Positions 26,417-35,171 of a stretch of DNA of 64,000 bases are shown here, piece by piece. Position numbers and translations under genes: made by a program. Each line of letters starts with the position of its first letter. Position 1 is the first letter of the stretch. Location: assembly GCA_031551965.1 (NCBI GenBank), contig JAVBMW010000015.1, positions 62,001-126,000 on the forward strand, read 5' to 3'. The DNA comes from CALVGQ01 sp031551965. Lineage in GTDB: Bacteria > Bacillota_I > Bacilli_A > Erysipelotrichales > Erysipelotrichaceae. The notes under the pieces were generated by a model. That model made no database searches. It was not told the DNA's origin and was given only the letters and a program-made list of their open reading frames with translations.

Positions 26417-27821
26417 AGGGGCAATGATTTTAATAATAATCTTGTCACAGATGTATCGTGTGACTCCTTTAAATGCGTCAAGTATAAGATGGCAAGTAAA
26501 AGCACCAAATTTGATTTATAATTCAAATGAATTGTGGATTACAGGAAAAGTGAAAGAGATAGTTTTACCTGAAAAAGTGAATGCACAAATCATTGGATAT
26601 GATGATGAAAATAATGTAGTAGAAAATTTTAAAATGGAATTAGATTATGAGTTATTAAATGAAGTAAACTTTAATGAAGTAGGAGAACAGCTCATTAATG
26701 CTAAAATTATTATTCCACAACTATATAGTGGAGGAAGTAATAATATTGTTGATTTCTATTTTTATATTGAAATATCAGCTGATCAAAAAGATTTATATTT
26801 AACTACCAACTATTTATATACTGTTAAAGCATCTATATTTGATAATATTGAAGATTATGATTTACCAGAAATAGTTAATGGAAAAATAGAATGTAGAAAT
26901 AACACACAAGAAAGTATTTCTTTAGGAGAATTAAGTGTTGTTTGGGATTATGAAAGCATCGTTAAAGAAGAAGCTGATTCAAATGGTGAATACAATGCAG
27001 TAATTAATGGACTTGTTCAATTACCCCAAGAATATGGTAATGAAAATATTGATGGGGTAATAATTACGCAAAATCTAGCAATCAGAAATCCTAACTTAAA
27101 TTTTGGATTTATTAAAAAAACACCAGATAAACCTAATCCTATTATTGTTGAACAGGAACAAGAATTGATATGTTTTTTTATAAAACACATTGATGAAATT
27201 GACTTTCAAAATGTTTTTGTTTGGCTAACTGAAGACAATGGTCATACATTTACTAATATTAATAATACAAATCAAGTGCAATTCTTTAAAGATGACTATC
27301 TATGTTTATTAGATTTTGAAGCAAATAAATGGTATGGGTTATGTATTGAATTAAATACCCAAATATCTGAAACGCTTTATTTTATGTTTGATGATAATGA
27401 GTTAAGTTTTGATGTTTCTGGTGGAAATCGAAATGGGGATGGGCGTTGGCCATTTGAAAATACTGATGATCCAGAAGAAGAAGTAGACTTTGAAATTCCA
27501 CAAGAGCAACCTATTTTATCTACAGTTGAAATAATAGAGGAGCAAACATCAAATATTGTTTTTGATTACAATAATACAATTCAAGAAGAAATTGAAGTTG
27601 AAGTTGAGGTTGAAGTTATTGAAGATATTATTATTCTTGAAAATAAACCTGAAATTAATGTTGAAATAGAGAATACAAACGATGAAATAGAGGATACCAT
27701 CAAAGTTTCTGATAATGGATTACTTGCAAGTTTGTTTGAGGGGATAATTTCATTTTTAAAAATTATTTTTTCCTTTTTGGGATCAATGTTTTCAATCATA
27801 ATAAAATGGTTTAAAATATGA
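26400..27821 (+). CDS. Secreted or membrane-anchored protein between regulator and kinase
   Basis: 473 residues from GTG 26400 (GAGGTGA 5 nt upstream, overlapping the regulator by 17 nt). N-terminal signal sequence (MILIIILSQMYRVTPLNAS), a beta-rich middle (about 30-340), a highly acidic low-complexity stretch near residue 395 (EEIEVEVEVEVIED), and a hydrophobic C-terminus (FLKIIFSFLGSMFSIIIKWF). Its stop overlaps the kinase start. Being sandwiched in a two-component operon suggests a sensed ligand, accessory sensor or envelope target. No family recognised. Confidence 0.7.
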   Translation: MKKILKGAMILIIILSQMYRVTPLNASSIRWQVKAPNLIYNSNELWITGKVKEIVLPEKVNAQIIGYDDENNVVENFKMELDYELLNEVNFNEVGEQLINAKIIIPQLYSGGSNNIVDFYFYIEISADQKDLYLTTNYLYTVKASIFDNIEDYDLPEIVNGKIECRNNTQESISLGELSVVWDYESIVKEEADSNGEYNAVINGLVQLPQEYGNENIDGVIITQNLAIRNPNLNFGFIKKTPDKPNPIIVEQEQELICFFIKHIDEIDFQNVFVWLTEDNGHTFTNINNTNQVQFFKDDYLCLLDFEANKWYGLCIELNTQISETLYFMFDDNELSFDVSGGNRNGDGRWPFENTDDPEEEVDFEIPQEQPILSTVEIIEEQTSNIVFDYNNTIQEEIEVEVEVEVIEDIIILENKPEINVEIENTNDEIEDTIKVSDNGLLASLFEGIISFLKIIFSFLGSMFSIIIKWFKI

Positions 27822-29683
27822 AGAAAAAATATTTTATTTCTTCACTTTTTGCACTGGTTTTTTCAATCGTTCTTTTTTCTGCGTTATATCATTTTGACAA
27901 CAAATATCAATATTCAACTATAAAAGGATCAAAAGGAACTTTAGAACTGACTCAAAGTACAAAAATGATTTATCTATGTGATGGGTGGGAGTTTTATCAA
28001 TATCAACTTTTATCACCATCAGATTTTAATGAAGAAATTAGACCAACTAAATATATTTCTATTGGAAAATATTTAGGATTTGATTTAAATAATCTAAACG
28101 ATTCTCCTTATGGTAGTGCAACTTATCGTTTAGTTATCAATACTCAACATCATGATTTAAAAAGTTATACGCTTGAATTGCCTGAGATTTTTTCATCCTA
28201 CTATTTATGGATTAATAATGAGCTTTTAGCACAAAATGGAAATCCTGATCCAAATCATTATGTTGCTGAATTATCTTATGGTAGTGTAACTTTCATGGCA
28301 AAAGATCAAATAGAAATTGTTTTAGCTGTAAGTAATTTTGATCATTATTATAGTGGCCTTATTTATCCAATGGCCTTGGGGCAGTTAAGAGAAGTAAGCA
28401 AGAGTGTCAATACTTCAGTTATCATTTCAGCGATGACATGTTTCTTTTCTTTGGCTGTAGGTTTATTTTACTTATTTGTAGGAAGATATACACAAGATAC
28501 AAAAATAGCCATTTCCTTTGGCATATTATGCTTTGTGTATGCAGGAAATGTAAGTCATTATCTAGTTCATTTTATATCATCTGGTTATTTTGAAATATGG
28601 TATATGATTGAAGATATGTGTTATTACTTAATGCTTGCAGGATTTGTTTTTACTAGTGCACTTATATATTTAAACAAAAATAAAATTGTTTGGCTATATC
28701 CACTGTTCGGTACAATGATTGGGTTGATCGTAGTTTTATCTCCTAAAGTTTTGCTTAATAATTCTGCACTTTTTGCGGTTTGTTTATCGATATTAATCAA
28801 ACTTTATAAAGTAGCAATAATTGGTGCTTTAATATATATTGTTTACCAAGCATTTCAACAAAATAAAAAGCCTTTCAATTTATTTTTGGTTTCAGTGACC
28901 ATTTTTACAGTTTCATTAATAGTAGATGCTTTGGCACTCAAATATGATCCAATTCGTTTTGGTTGGCCTATTGAAATTGGAGGTTTTTGTATGGTCATTG
29001 CGCTTGGAATAACTATTACAATCGACGCTATAAATAGTTTTCAACAAAAAAATCTACTTGCAACTCAGAATGAAAAACTAGAAACAAGTTATGAAGAACT
29101 AACGAAAAAAATTGAACAAGCAAAAAGAAACAATCATGATGTAAAACATCATTTTGCTGTAATTAATAAACTTATACAATCCAATGAATTTGAAGGTGTT
29201 ACATCTTATATAGCTGAATATACTAAAAACATTCCAGAAAACAGTGATTTGCATTTCTCACTTATTCCTTCTGTTGATGCAGTGTTGCGATATTATTATG
29301 CTTTAGCAAAAAGTAGAAATATTAATATACAAATCGATGTTCAACTTCCAATCTTGGAAGAAGTTGCACAAGATCTATGTGTTTTATTTGGTAATTTATT
29401 GGAGAATGCAATTGAAGCTTGCCAATATCTTGACAGTGAAGATAAAATGATTCGCTTTGCTGCAAAGTTAAATAATAGTGTTATTTTAGTTTTAGCTGAT
29501 AATAGTTTTGATGGTACATTAGATTATAAAAAAGGGCATTTTTACTCGCGTAAACGCCCTGAAACTACTGGTATTGGGACAACCTCAATTCGTGCTATAG
29601 CTGATAAATACAATGGCTATAGTGAATTTAAAACAGAGGATTGTTTATTTAAGGTCAGTGTTGCTTTGAAAATTGATAAGTAG
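27818..29683 (+). CDS. 7TMR-DISM sensor histidine kinase (GHKL type)
   Basis: 621 residues. One N-terminal membrane helix, then an extracellular jelly-roll (about 40-195; YGSATYRLVIN, FSSYYLWINNELLAQNG) typical of DISM extracellular domains; seven membrane helices about 200-400; then a coiled coil (about 410-430) leading to NNHDVKHHFAVIN (phospho-His) and the GHKL ATPase (NLLENAIEAC N-box; TTGIGTTSIRAIADKY G-box). The extracellular fold suggests carbohydrate or small-ligand sensing. The start overlaps the previous stop (ATGA). The 3' end overlaps the convergent kinase gene by 29 bases. Confidence 0.92.
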   Translation: MKKKYFISSLFALVFSIVLFSALYHFDNKYQYSTIKGSKGTLELTQSTKMIYLCDGWEFYQYQLLSPSDFNEEIRPTKYISIGKYLGFDLNNLNDSPYGSATYRLVINTQHHDLKSYTLELPEIFSSYYLWINNELLAQNGNPDPNHYVAELSYGSVTFMAKDQIEIVLAVSNFDHYYSGLIYPMALGQLREVSKSVNTSVIISAMTCFFSLAVGLFYLFVGRYTQDTKIAISFGILCFVYAGNVSHYLVHFISSGYFEIWYMIEDMCYYLMLAGFVFTSALIYLNKNKIVWLYPLFGTMIGLIVVLSPKVLLNNSALFAVCLSILIKLYKVAIIGALIYIVYQAFQQNKKPFNLFLVSVTIFTVSLIVDALALKYDPIRFGWPIEIGGFCMVIALGITITIDAINSFQQKNLLATQNEKLETSYEELTKKIEQAKRNNHDVKHHFAVINKLIQSNEFEGVTSYIAEYTKNIPENSDLHFSLIPSVDAVLRYYYALAKSRNINIQIDVQLPILEEVAQDLCVLFGNLLENAIEACQYLDSEDKMIRFAAKLNNSVILVLADNSFDGTLDYKKGHFYSRKRPETTGIGTTSIRAIADKYNGYSEFKTEDCLFKVSVALKIDK

Positions 29684-30194
29684 TTCGTATTTCTTCTAAG
29701 AAAAGTTTAACTTGTTTTGGTGTTTTTAAATGATAATAGGTGAATTGGTTAATTGTAAGATAATCATTTATTTTGTTTAAAGTATCAATTTTACCTTTTT
29801 TAGGGTAATTCCAGATCCATTGAATAAAGTCCCAATCTATTCTTTCATTACATCCTGGAGCCATATCTGAGCGAGTTTTACCTATGTTTTGAAAGAAACG
29901 TTTTAATACACGATATAAACAAAAATAACGGTTAAAATCAAGAAAAATGACTGTATCAGTAACTTCTAAGCGGGCATTTAGTGTACCTGCATAGTTACCG
30001 TCAATAATCCATGTTTCACGACTTACTACATCAAGTGTTTTTTTTGTCATTTCATCCTTTGGTGTTTCTATCCAACCTGCATTCCAAAATAAGCTGTCTA
30101 AGTGTGTTGCCTCTATTTTTGTAATTTCACTGATTTGTTTTGCAAGTGTACTTTTACCTGTTCCTGCCGATCCTAAAATCATAACTCTTTTCAC
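29655..30194 (-). CDS. P-loop nucleotide kinase-like protein (FlaR/topology modulation type)
   Basis: 179 residues. Walker A GSAGTGKST near the N-terminus, then THLDSLFWNAGW, WIIDGNYAGTL and FLDFNRYFCLYRVLKR, the set typical of adenylate-kinase-like proteins annotated FlaR or DNA topology modulation protein. Substrate unknown. It is the last gene of the minus-strand accessory run. Confidence 0.85.
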   Translation of the reverse strand: MKRVMILGSAGTGKSTLAKQISEITKIEATHLDSLFWNAGWIETPKDEMTKKTLDVVSRETWIIDGNYAGTLNARLEVTDTVIFLDFNRYFCLYRVLKRFFQNIGKTRSDMAPGCNERIDWDFIQWIWNYPKKGKIDTLNKINDYLTINQFTYYHLKTPKQVKLFLEEIRTTYQFSKQH

Positions 30195-30293
30195 AAATAA
30201 TCACCCCTAATTTCTAGATGATAATTATAACATGAAGAAATCATAGTTCTACAAAAAACTCAACTTGATTGATTATATGTTTACAGATATGAA

Positions 30294-31037
30294 TTAATCA
30301 TTTAAACCTTCTAAAAAATACTCACATAAACTTTCATAATTATCCTGACTGTTTAAACATGTTTCAACTAAACGATTTTTTTCGTTTGAAAGTTGATAAT
30401 CTTTCAATCCTCTTAAATAAAACGGTTTGTTACGATCCTCAATATAAAAAGGAATAATGTCATTAGTTAAGCATTCTCTGAACAGTATCATTCTGCCAAC
30501 TCTACCATTTCCGTCTTGAAAGGGATGAATTTGTTCAAATATTGCATGAAACTCAATTAAATCATAAATAGATTTTTTTTCTAAAGAATAATACCATTTT
30601 AGTAATTTGTTAATATCTTTGGATACGTTCTTTGGTGAAGTAGTATTAATTTCACCAACATAATTTGAAAGTTTTTTATACTCACCAATATTGAACCATG
30701 ATTTTTCTTCTTCAGTAAGTGTTCCACTTTTTAATATAAAATGAAATTTTTTAATCAAATCCTCTGATAATGATTCATTAAGAGTATCTAACATAAAATT
30801 GAACAAAGAAAAATGATTTTGTGTTTCGGTAGCATCTTTAATAACGATAGCTTTTTCACTATTAGTAAGAATAGTTCCAGTGTCGTATATACTAGCTGTT
30901 TCATCCTTAGTAATTGTAGAACCTTCAATATGATTTGTATTATAAGCGAATTCGATTTGAGTTCTATAATATAAGTTGCCAGGCATTCTAAGCTTTCTTT
31001 GATCAACCAATGCTTTTTTAATTGTGCAGGCTTCCAT
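30294..31037 (-). CDS. Fic-domain AMP transferase, class II (N-terminal inhibitory motif)
   Basis: 247 residues. The active-site motif HPFQDGNGRVGR is complete, with the essential His and the Gly-Asn-Gly-Arg phosphate loop. The inhibitory helix motif (S/T)xxxE(G/N) is present as TNHIEG at residues 34-39, placing the protein in the autoinhibited class II. It would transfer AMP (or another nucleotide part) to protein hydroxyls, itself or a target. Own extended -10 promoter (31064-31072) and ribosome site AAGGAG. No separate antitoxin gene is needed for this class. Confidence 0.92.
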   Translation of the reverse strand: MEACTIKKALVDQRKLRMPGNLYYRTQIEFAYNTNHIEGSTITKDETASIYDTGTILTNSEKAIVIKDATETQNHFSLFNFMLDTLNESLSEDLIKKFHFILKSGTLTEEEKSWFNIGEYKKLSNYVGEINTTSPKNVSKDINKLLKWYYSLEKKSIYDLIEFHAIFEQIHPFQDGNGRVGRMILFRECLTNDIIPFYIEDRNKPFYLRGLKDYQLSNEKNRLVETCLNSQDNYESLCEYFLEGLND

Positions 31038-31063
31038 TTCATTATCTCCTTTAAGTCATGATT

Positions 31064-31072
31064 ATTATATCA
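31064..31072 (-). promoter_or_regulatory. Extended -10 promoter of the fic gene
   Basis: TGATATAAT on the minus strand, about 26 bases before the ATG. Confidence 0.5.
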
Positions 31073-31130
31073 CATAATTACTAGACTAAATCTATTGTAT
31101 GAAAACAAAAACTGCTTGTTTCTTGCAATG

Positions 31131-31472
31131 TTAATCTCTATGTATCATGATGCCTTTCATATATTCACTGTTATTATGAAAATGCATAATTTTTTCTTTT
31201 TCTTCTTTTGTGCAGCCTAATAATAGTTTGATTTCAGAATCCTTCTTAAATAAATCGATGATAATTACAATTGCATCGCAAGTTTGATTTTCTAGGCTAC
31301 CGCAATAGATATCGATTCCATCACCATCCATTGAAGATGTGTTTTCTAAATATCCGTAGTCAACTTCATAAGTAAAATCAAAACGAGGATGCTTACTTCC
31401 TTTGGGGCGATCAATAACTATTTTAGAATTACTGATCAAAGTATCTGTAGCTTGCCAAAACTGTTTGTCCAT
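31131..31472 (-). CDS. Small inorganic-pyrophosphatase-like protein
   Basis: 113 residues from ATG 31472, behind a strong AAGGAGG. Contains IVIDRPKGSKHPR, YEVDYGYLENTSSMDGDGIDIYCG, where the Asp cluster resembles the metal site of family I pyrophosphatases, and DSEIKLLLGCTKEEK. It is much shorter than a housekeeping pyrophosphatase (about 175), so it may hydrolyse another phosphate substrate. Confidence 0.7.
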   Translation of the reverse strand: MDKQFWQATDTLISNSKIVIDRPKGSKHPRFDFTYEVDYGYLENTSSMDGDGIDIYCGSLENQTCDAIVIIIDLFKKDSEIKLLLGCTKEEKEKIMHFHNNSEYMKGIMIHRD

Positions 31473-31483
31473 AAATGACCTCC

Positions 31484-32017
31484 TTATTTGAATTGTTCTT
31501 TGTACTCCATAATGAATGAGTAACATAACTCTTCAATATTTTCATTATTCTGATTGAACCATTGATCAAACATTTCAAATCGATCTTCAATATCTTCTGT
31601 AATAAGTTTATCCAATAATATATTTCTTTCAAGTCTATCTGTAGGAAGTTGAGTCATAAGTAGTTGAAGAAGCTGTGTGTAACTGAGCTCAGTGTTGAAT
31701 GCTTTTATTGATTTGAGTGCTGCACTGACTTCATTGGCTAAATTACCACTACTATTAAACAAGAATTGTGAAATTCCACCGTTATTTACTTCAGATTCTA
31801 AAGTATTTACGATGAAAATTACTCTTTCAGCTGGTGATAAATAATTGATTTGCTCGCCATAATTACATTTTTCTGCTATTCTATTTGCCATTGCGATCAC
31901 AAAAAGATTTTTATCAGAAATCAACCAAATATCATAAATGCTCAATCCAGATAATTGATCTACAAATACATAGTTCTCTTTTTTCTTTTGTTTAAATTTG
32001 TTTAGTAATTTTAACAT
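31484..32017 (-). CDS. DUF4375 (DMP19-like) protein
   Basis: 177 residues from ATG 32017 behind AAGGAGGAA. The signature TLESEVNNGGISQFLFNSSG is characteristic of DUF4375/DMP19. Members are found in accessory and immunity-type loci; biochemical role unknown. Its stop lies 12 nt before the pyrophosphatase-like start, so the two form one transcript. Confidence 0.8.
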   Translation of the reverse strand: MLKLLNKFKQKKKENYVFVDQLSGLSIYDIWLISDKNLFVIAMANRIAEKCNYGEQINYLSPAERVIFIVNTLESEVNNGGISQFLFNSSGNLANEVSAALKSIKAFNTELSYTQLLQLLMTQLPTDRLERNILLDKLITEDIEDRFEMFDQWFNQNNENIEELCYSFIMEYKEQFK

Positions 32018-32027
32018 CAGTTCCTCC

Positions 32028-32918
32028 TTATGTACGTGACAAAAATGGCATTCTAATTTGCTCTTGTTCAAATATATTCTCTTTCTCACTGTATACAAAA
32101 AGGGTAGTATCTTCTTGTACAAGTAAATCTGAGTATATGTTTTCTATTGGTGTAAAACCAAAAATTACTTGTGTAGTATTTTCATTGGCAAAAAGGGGGA
32201 GTACTTTAGTTAATGATAAATCAGAATCACCAAATATATCAATACAATTCATTATTTCATTTTCGTATTCTGCTACGACAACAAGCTTAAATTCTTCACT
32301 GTAATAAACACAATCTTTTAAAAATTGAGAACAATAAAACATTAGTAATCCTACATTATTTATCATCGCTACTTTAGAATAATTGTTTGATTTTTGATAA
32401 GCATTTAGTAAAATCTGCCTATCCATTGGATTTTGCATATCAAGTTTTCTAGCCTTGTTTTTAACTGAATTTAAAACATGACTAGCTTGGAATTCCTTGG
32501 CCTTAACAAAACCAAATTTAGGATAAAAGTCAACTACACGATCATTAGCATATAGATAGATGCAATCACAATGATTTTTCCATTTATCTAAGACTGTATT
32601 TATTAAATATTTTGATAAACCACGATTTTGATACTGTTCATTAGTCATAATTGTTCCTAATTGTAAAACTCTTTTATTAGCGCCATCAATAAAAATGTCG
32701 ATGATATTTACAGAAACGTTCGCTACAACTTTGTCATTATGAATTAATACATGGGGAATATAATTGTTTTGCCAATAACCATTTTGATACCAATTCTCAA
32801 AGGATAAATCAAAAGTAACTTGAGCTAAACTATCAAAACTCAAGCGTATTTTTGAATCGTCTTTTACTTTATCGCAATAAATATATTCAATATCTTGAAT
32901 AATTACTTTTTTGATCAT
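32028..32918 (-). CDS. GNAT-family N-acetyltransferase
   Basis: 296 residues. Acetyl-CoA binding region: VLQLGTIMTNEQYQNRGLSKYLINTVLD (Q/RxxGxG/A variant) and YANDRVVDFYPKFGFVKA. The C-terminal half is a second, less conserved domain, as in two-domain GNAT proteins. It precedes the DUF4375 gene by 11 nt. Substrate unknown. Confidence 0.88.
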   Translation of the reverse strand: MIKKVIIQDIEYIYCDKVKDDSKIRLSFDSLAQVTFDLSFENWYQNGYWQNNYIPHVLIHNDKVVANVSVNIIDIFIDGANKRVLQLGTIMTNEQYQNRGLSKYLINTVLDKWKNHCDCIYLYANDRVVDFYPKFGFVKAKEFQASHVLNSVKNKARKLDMQNPMDRQILLNAYQKSNNYSKVAMINNVGLLMFYCSQFLKDCVYYSEEFKLVVVAEYENEIMNCIDIFGDSDLSLTKVLPLFANENTTQVIFGFTPIENIYSDLLVQEDTTLFVYSEKENIFEQEQIRMPFLSRT

Positions 32919-32980
32919 GTGTGCTCCTTAGTTTAAATACTTTCTTATTGTAACATACACCATTACAAAATTCATGAACT

Positions 32981-33241
32981 CTATTTCATTGGGTTTTCTA
33001 ACAAATCTTCAATTTTACAACCTAAAACTTTTGATAATTTATATATTGTTTGAGCATGCGCTTTATCGATATCATTTACTCTTTGTTCATACATTTGTAT
33101 TGATCTAAGATTTACGCCAGATAAATCTGATAACTTAACTTGAGATAACCCTCTGTTTTCACGAATAGTTTTCAATTTTGCATCAAAGTAAACATTTTCA
33201 TAGCGTTCATCCATTGCATTGATAAATTGACTAAAATCCAT
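32981..33241 (-). CDS. XRE-family HTH protein
   Basis: 86 residues from ATG 33241 (MDFSQFINAMDERY). The HTH is LKTIRENRGLSQVKLSDLSGVNLRSIQMYEQRVNDI, a lambda-repressor-like DNA-binding domain. An in-frame ATG at 33319 would add 26 residues, but those bases read in another frame as a decayed upstream gene, so the shorter start is preferred. The stop of that remnant overlaps the region just before this ATG (TCATGAGATG), which suggests past translational coupling. Confidence 0.75.
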   Translation of the reverse strand: MDFSQFINAMDERYENVYFDAKLKTIRENRGLSQVKLSDLSGVNLRSIQMYEQRVNDIDKAHAQTIYKLSKVLGCKIEDLLENPMK

Positions 33242-33242
33242 C

Positions 33243-33394
33243 TCATGAATAGGGTAATTCAGAGTAACCAGAAATGATGAACATTGAATGAAACCAGTTA
33301 AATTCCAATAAACAGTCATTCACTGCATAATCATACATCAAAGATTAACTTTCGCATCATTTAAATAACATTCGTTGTATGCGTGGGTCATCAT
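33243..33394 (-). pseudogene. Decayed small gene upstream of the HTH protein
   Basis: ATG 33394 has a good ribosome site (AGAGGAGATG) and begins MMTHAYNECYLNDAKVNL, then stops. A different frame continues with YDYAVNDC … FNWFHSMFIISGYSELPYS and ends at TGA 33243-33245. The two pieces read as one small protein broken by a frameshift and probably an internal deletion. It is likely the former operon partner of the HTH regulator. Confidence 0.6.
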
Positions 33395-33414
33395 TTTTCA
33401 TCTCCTCTCTAAAA

Positions 33415-33996
33415 CTAATCATTCAAGTTTAATGCGATTAAATCTTCTTTTTCATATTTGTTATGTCCAGCTAAACTTTTCTTATATTTCCAACATTTGA
33501 TTGCTTCTTCTAAACATTTTCCTGAATTATCGCTAAAAAAATCGCGGATGTAAGTATTATATTCAAACTGTTTATCGATTTTGGTTTTATTTATTTTCTT
33601 ATCTTCTAAAATATGATAATAGACTTCAACAGCATCATCATAAGTTTTGCCTGCATTGCTTTTCAACCACTTTTGAAATGTAACATTAAATGAGAATGTT
33701 TTACCGATTTTCTCTTTGAAATAAGCACGATGTTTTTCACTGCATATAAAATTAGCTTCTATTTCAGCTAAATCATATATTTGATCGATTTTTTGATTAG
33801 GCTTAGTTTTTGAGTCTATGGATAATATTTCATTTGTATCAAGATAATATGCTATTTTTTCAGTGAGTTCAATTTTACTTCCAGCTGTAGGCAATTTGTT
33901 TTTTCTGCAGAAATCAACAAGTTCTTCTTTTAGATAGTAAAAAGAACGAAATACGGAACTATCTAAGTTCTTGTCTAAATCTGGTCTTTTATCCAT
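33415..33996 (-). CDS. SAP-domain / DUF6434 protein
   Basis: 193 residues from ATG 33996. Residues about 18-50 form a SAP-like helix-turn-helix (FYYLKEELVDFCRKNKLPTAGSK followed by ELTEKIAYYL); the rest matches DUF6434 (SFNVTFQKWLKSNAGKTYDDAVEVY, FEYNTYIRDFFSDN, EAIKCWKYKKSLAGHN). SAP domains often bind DNA or RNA; function here unknown. It overlaps the end of the upstream Nudix gene by 8 nt. Confidence 0.8.
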   Translation of the reverse strand: MDKRPDLDKNLDSSVFRSFYYLKEELVDFCRKNKLPTAGSKIELTEKIAYYLDTNEILSIDSKTKPNQKIDQIYDLAEIEANFICSEKHRAYFKEKIGKTFSFNVTFQKWLKSNAGKTYDDAVEVYYHILEDKKINKTKIDKQFEYNTYIRDFFSDNSGKCLEEAIKCWKYKKSLAGHNKYEKEDLIALNLND

Positions 33997-34447
33997 GAAA
34001 TTCATCCTGTCTTTTTAAATACAATTTTAATATTGTTTCTGCTCTACTTTCTAAAGTTGGTAAATGATCAAAATCAAAATACTGAAGTTGATCACTTTCA
34101 TCATCATTAATATGTAGATCACCTAAAACATCAATTGCCAAAAATAGGGCAATGACTGAGTAAAGTTGATCACCATTAGGATAAGTAAAAAAGTACTCTT
34201 CTCCCGATAAAACAGTTAGTAGTTTTAACTCTTTCGCAATTAGTCCTGTTTCTTCATATAATTCACGGTATGCAGTTTCTTCAAGAGATTCTCCAAGCTC
34301 CATTGCACCACCAGGAATTCCCCATGTTTTAGTATCAGTTCGATGATTCAACAAAATTTGATTGTCTTTGATCACAAGAATTGTAGCACCGGCGACCATT
34401 AAGGGCCGATTACCAACAATTTTTCTTAACTCATTTAAATAACCCAT
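33989..34447 (-). CDS. Nudix hydrolase
   Basis: 152 residues. The Nudix box GGAMELGESLEETAYRELYEETGL matches Gx5Ex7REUxEExGU exactly. N-terminal NRPLMVAGATILVIKDNQILL is typical of ADP-ribose or NTP-type Nudix proteins. One of three Nudix genes in 4 kb. Confidence 0.93.
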   Translation of the reverse strand: MGYLNELRKIVGNRPLMVAGATILVIKDNQILLNHRTDTKTWGIPGGAMELGESLEETAYRELYEETGLIAKELKLLTVLSGEEYFFTYPNGDQLYSVIALFLAIDVLGDLHINDDESDQLQYFDFDHLPTLESRAETILKLYLKRQDEFHG

Positions 34448-34459
34448 ATTATTTCCTCG

Positions 34460-34708
34460 TTATTTGATTAAATTTCTAAGGTTGTCAATTCGCTCAGGAT
34501 TTTCATTAGTAGACCATTCTTGAAGTTTAGTACAAGGAAATTGTTCGCAATGTCCACAATGTTCCTGCTTTTTTGAGTTACAACATTTGAAAAGATCACA
34601 CTCACCCCAAAAAATCTTTCCTTGATTTAACTTGCAACCTAAACAATTTTTTTCGACTTTAAATTTGCAAATATTACAATCAATACCACATAATGAGTAA
34701 TTTGACAT
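34460..34708 (-). CDS. Cys-rich DUF3795 protein
   Basis: 82 residues with twelve cysteines in zinc-like pairs (CGIDCNICKF, NCLGCK, GECDLFKCC, HCGHCEQFPC). The pattern is typical of DUF3795, a small metal-binding protein of unknown role common in Bacillota. Confidence 0.85.
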   Translation of the reverse strand: MSNYSLCGIDCNICKFKVEKNCLGCKLNQGKIFWGECDLFKCCNSKKQEHCGHCEQFPCTKLQEWSTNENPERIDNLRNLIK

Positions 34709-34741
34709 GTGTATGTTCCTCCATTAATTTCTTTGATTATA

Positions 34742-35161
34742 TCAGAAATGAAGCTTATTTGTAGAGATATAATTATTCGCTTTATCCAATACATCTTTAA
34801 CTTGTGGATATGTAAGGGATGTATAAGCTTCTAAATATGGTAATAATTTTACTGATAATATTTCTTGATTGTCAAAAATAAATTTTTGATGATCAAACTT
34901 TGCGATAAAATATGTTGTTATTTTTGTATTTCCATTTGGTAAAAGGTATTCGATTTCTTGTACAAAATCAGTTAATATTTCAACATTGATACCAGTTTCT
35001 TCTTTAATTTCACGTTTGGCAGTTTCAATTTTTGTTTCATTAGGTTCCATATGTCCTTTAGGTAGTCCAAAGTGATGATCATTTTCTTCGATTATTACAT
35101 AATGAATTGTATTATTAATTATTGTATATAAAACAGCACCACAACAATATTCGTATGCCAT
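34742..35161 (-). CDS. Nudix hydrolase, Ap4A-hydrolase-like
   Basis: 139 residues. Nudix box GHMEPNETKIETAKREIKEETGI preceded by FGLPKG, the arrangement found in bis(5'-nucleosyl)-tetraphosphatases of the Ap4A type. N-terminal CCGAVLYTI. Possibly cleans up dinucleoside polyphosphates. Confidence 0.9.
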   Translation of the reverse strand: MAYEYCCGAVLYTIINNTIHYVIIEENDHHFGLPKGHMEPNETKIETAKREIKEETGINVEILTDFVQEIEYLLPNGNTKITTYFIAKFDHQKFIFDNQEILSVKLLPYLEAYTSLTYPQVKDVLDKANNYISTNKLHF

Positions 35162-35171
35162 TGCTTTCTCC

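Noticed and set aside
31429..31632. 67-aa minus frame between DUF4375 and pyrophosphatase-like genes
   Set aside because: Overlaps both well-supported genes in a different frame; no motif.
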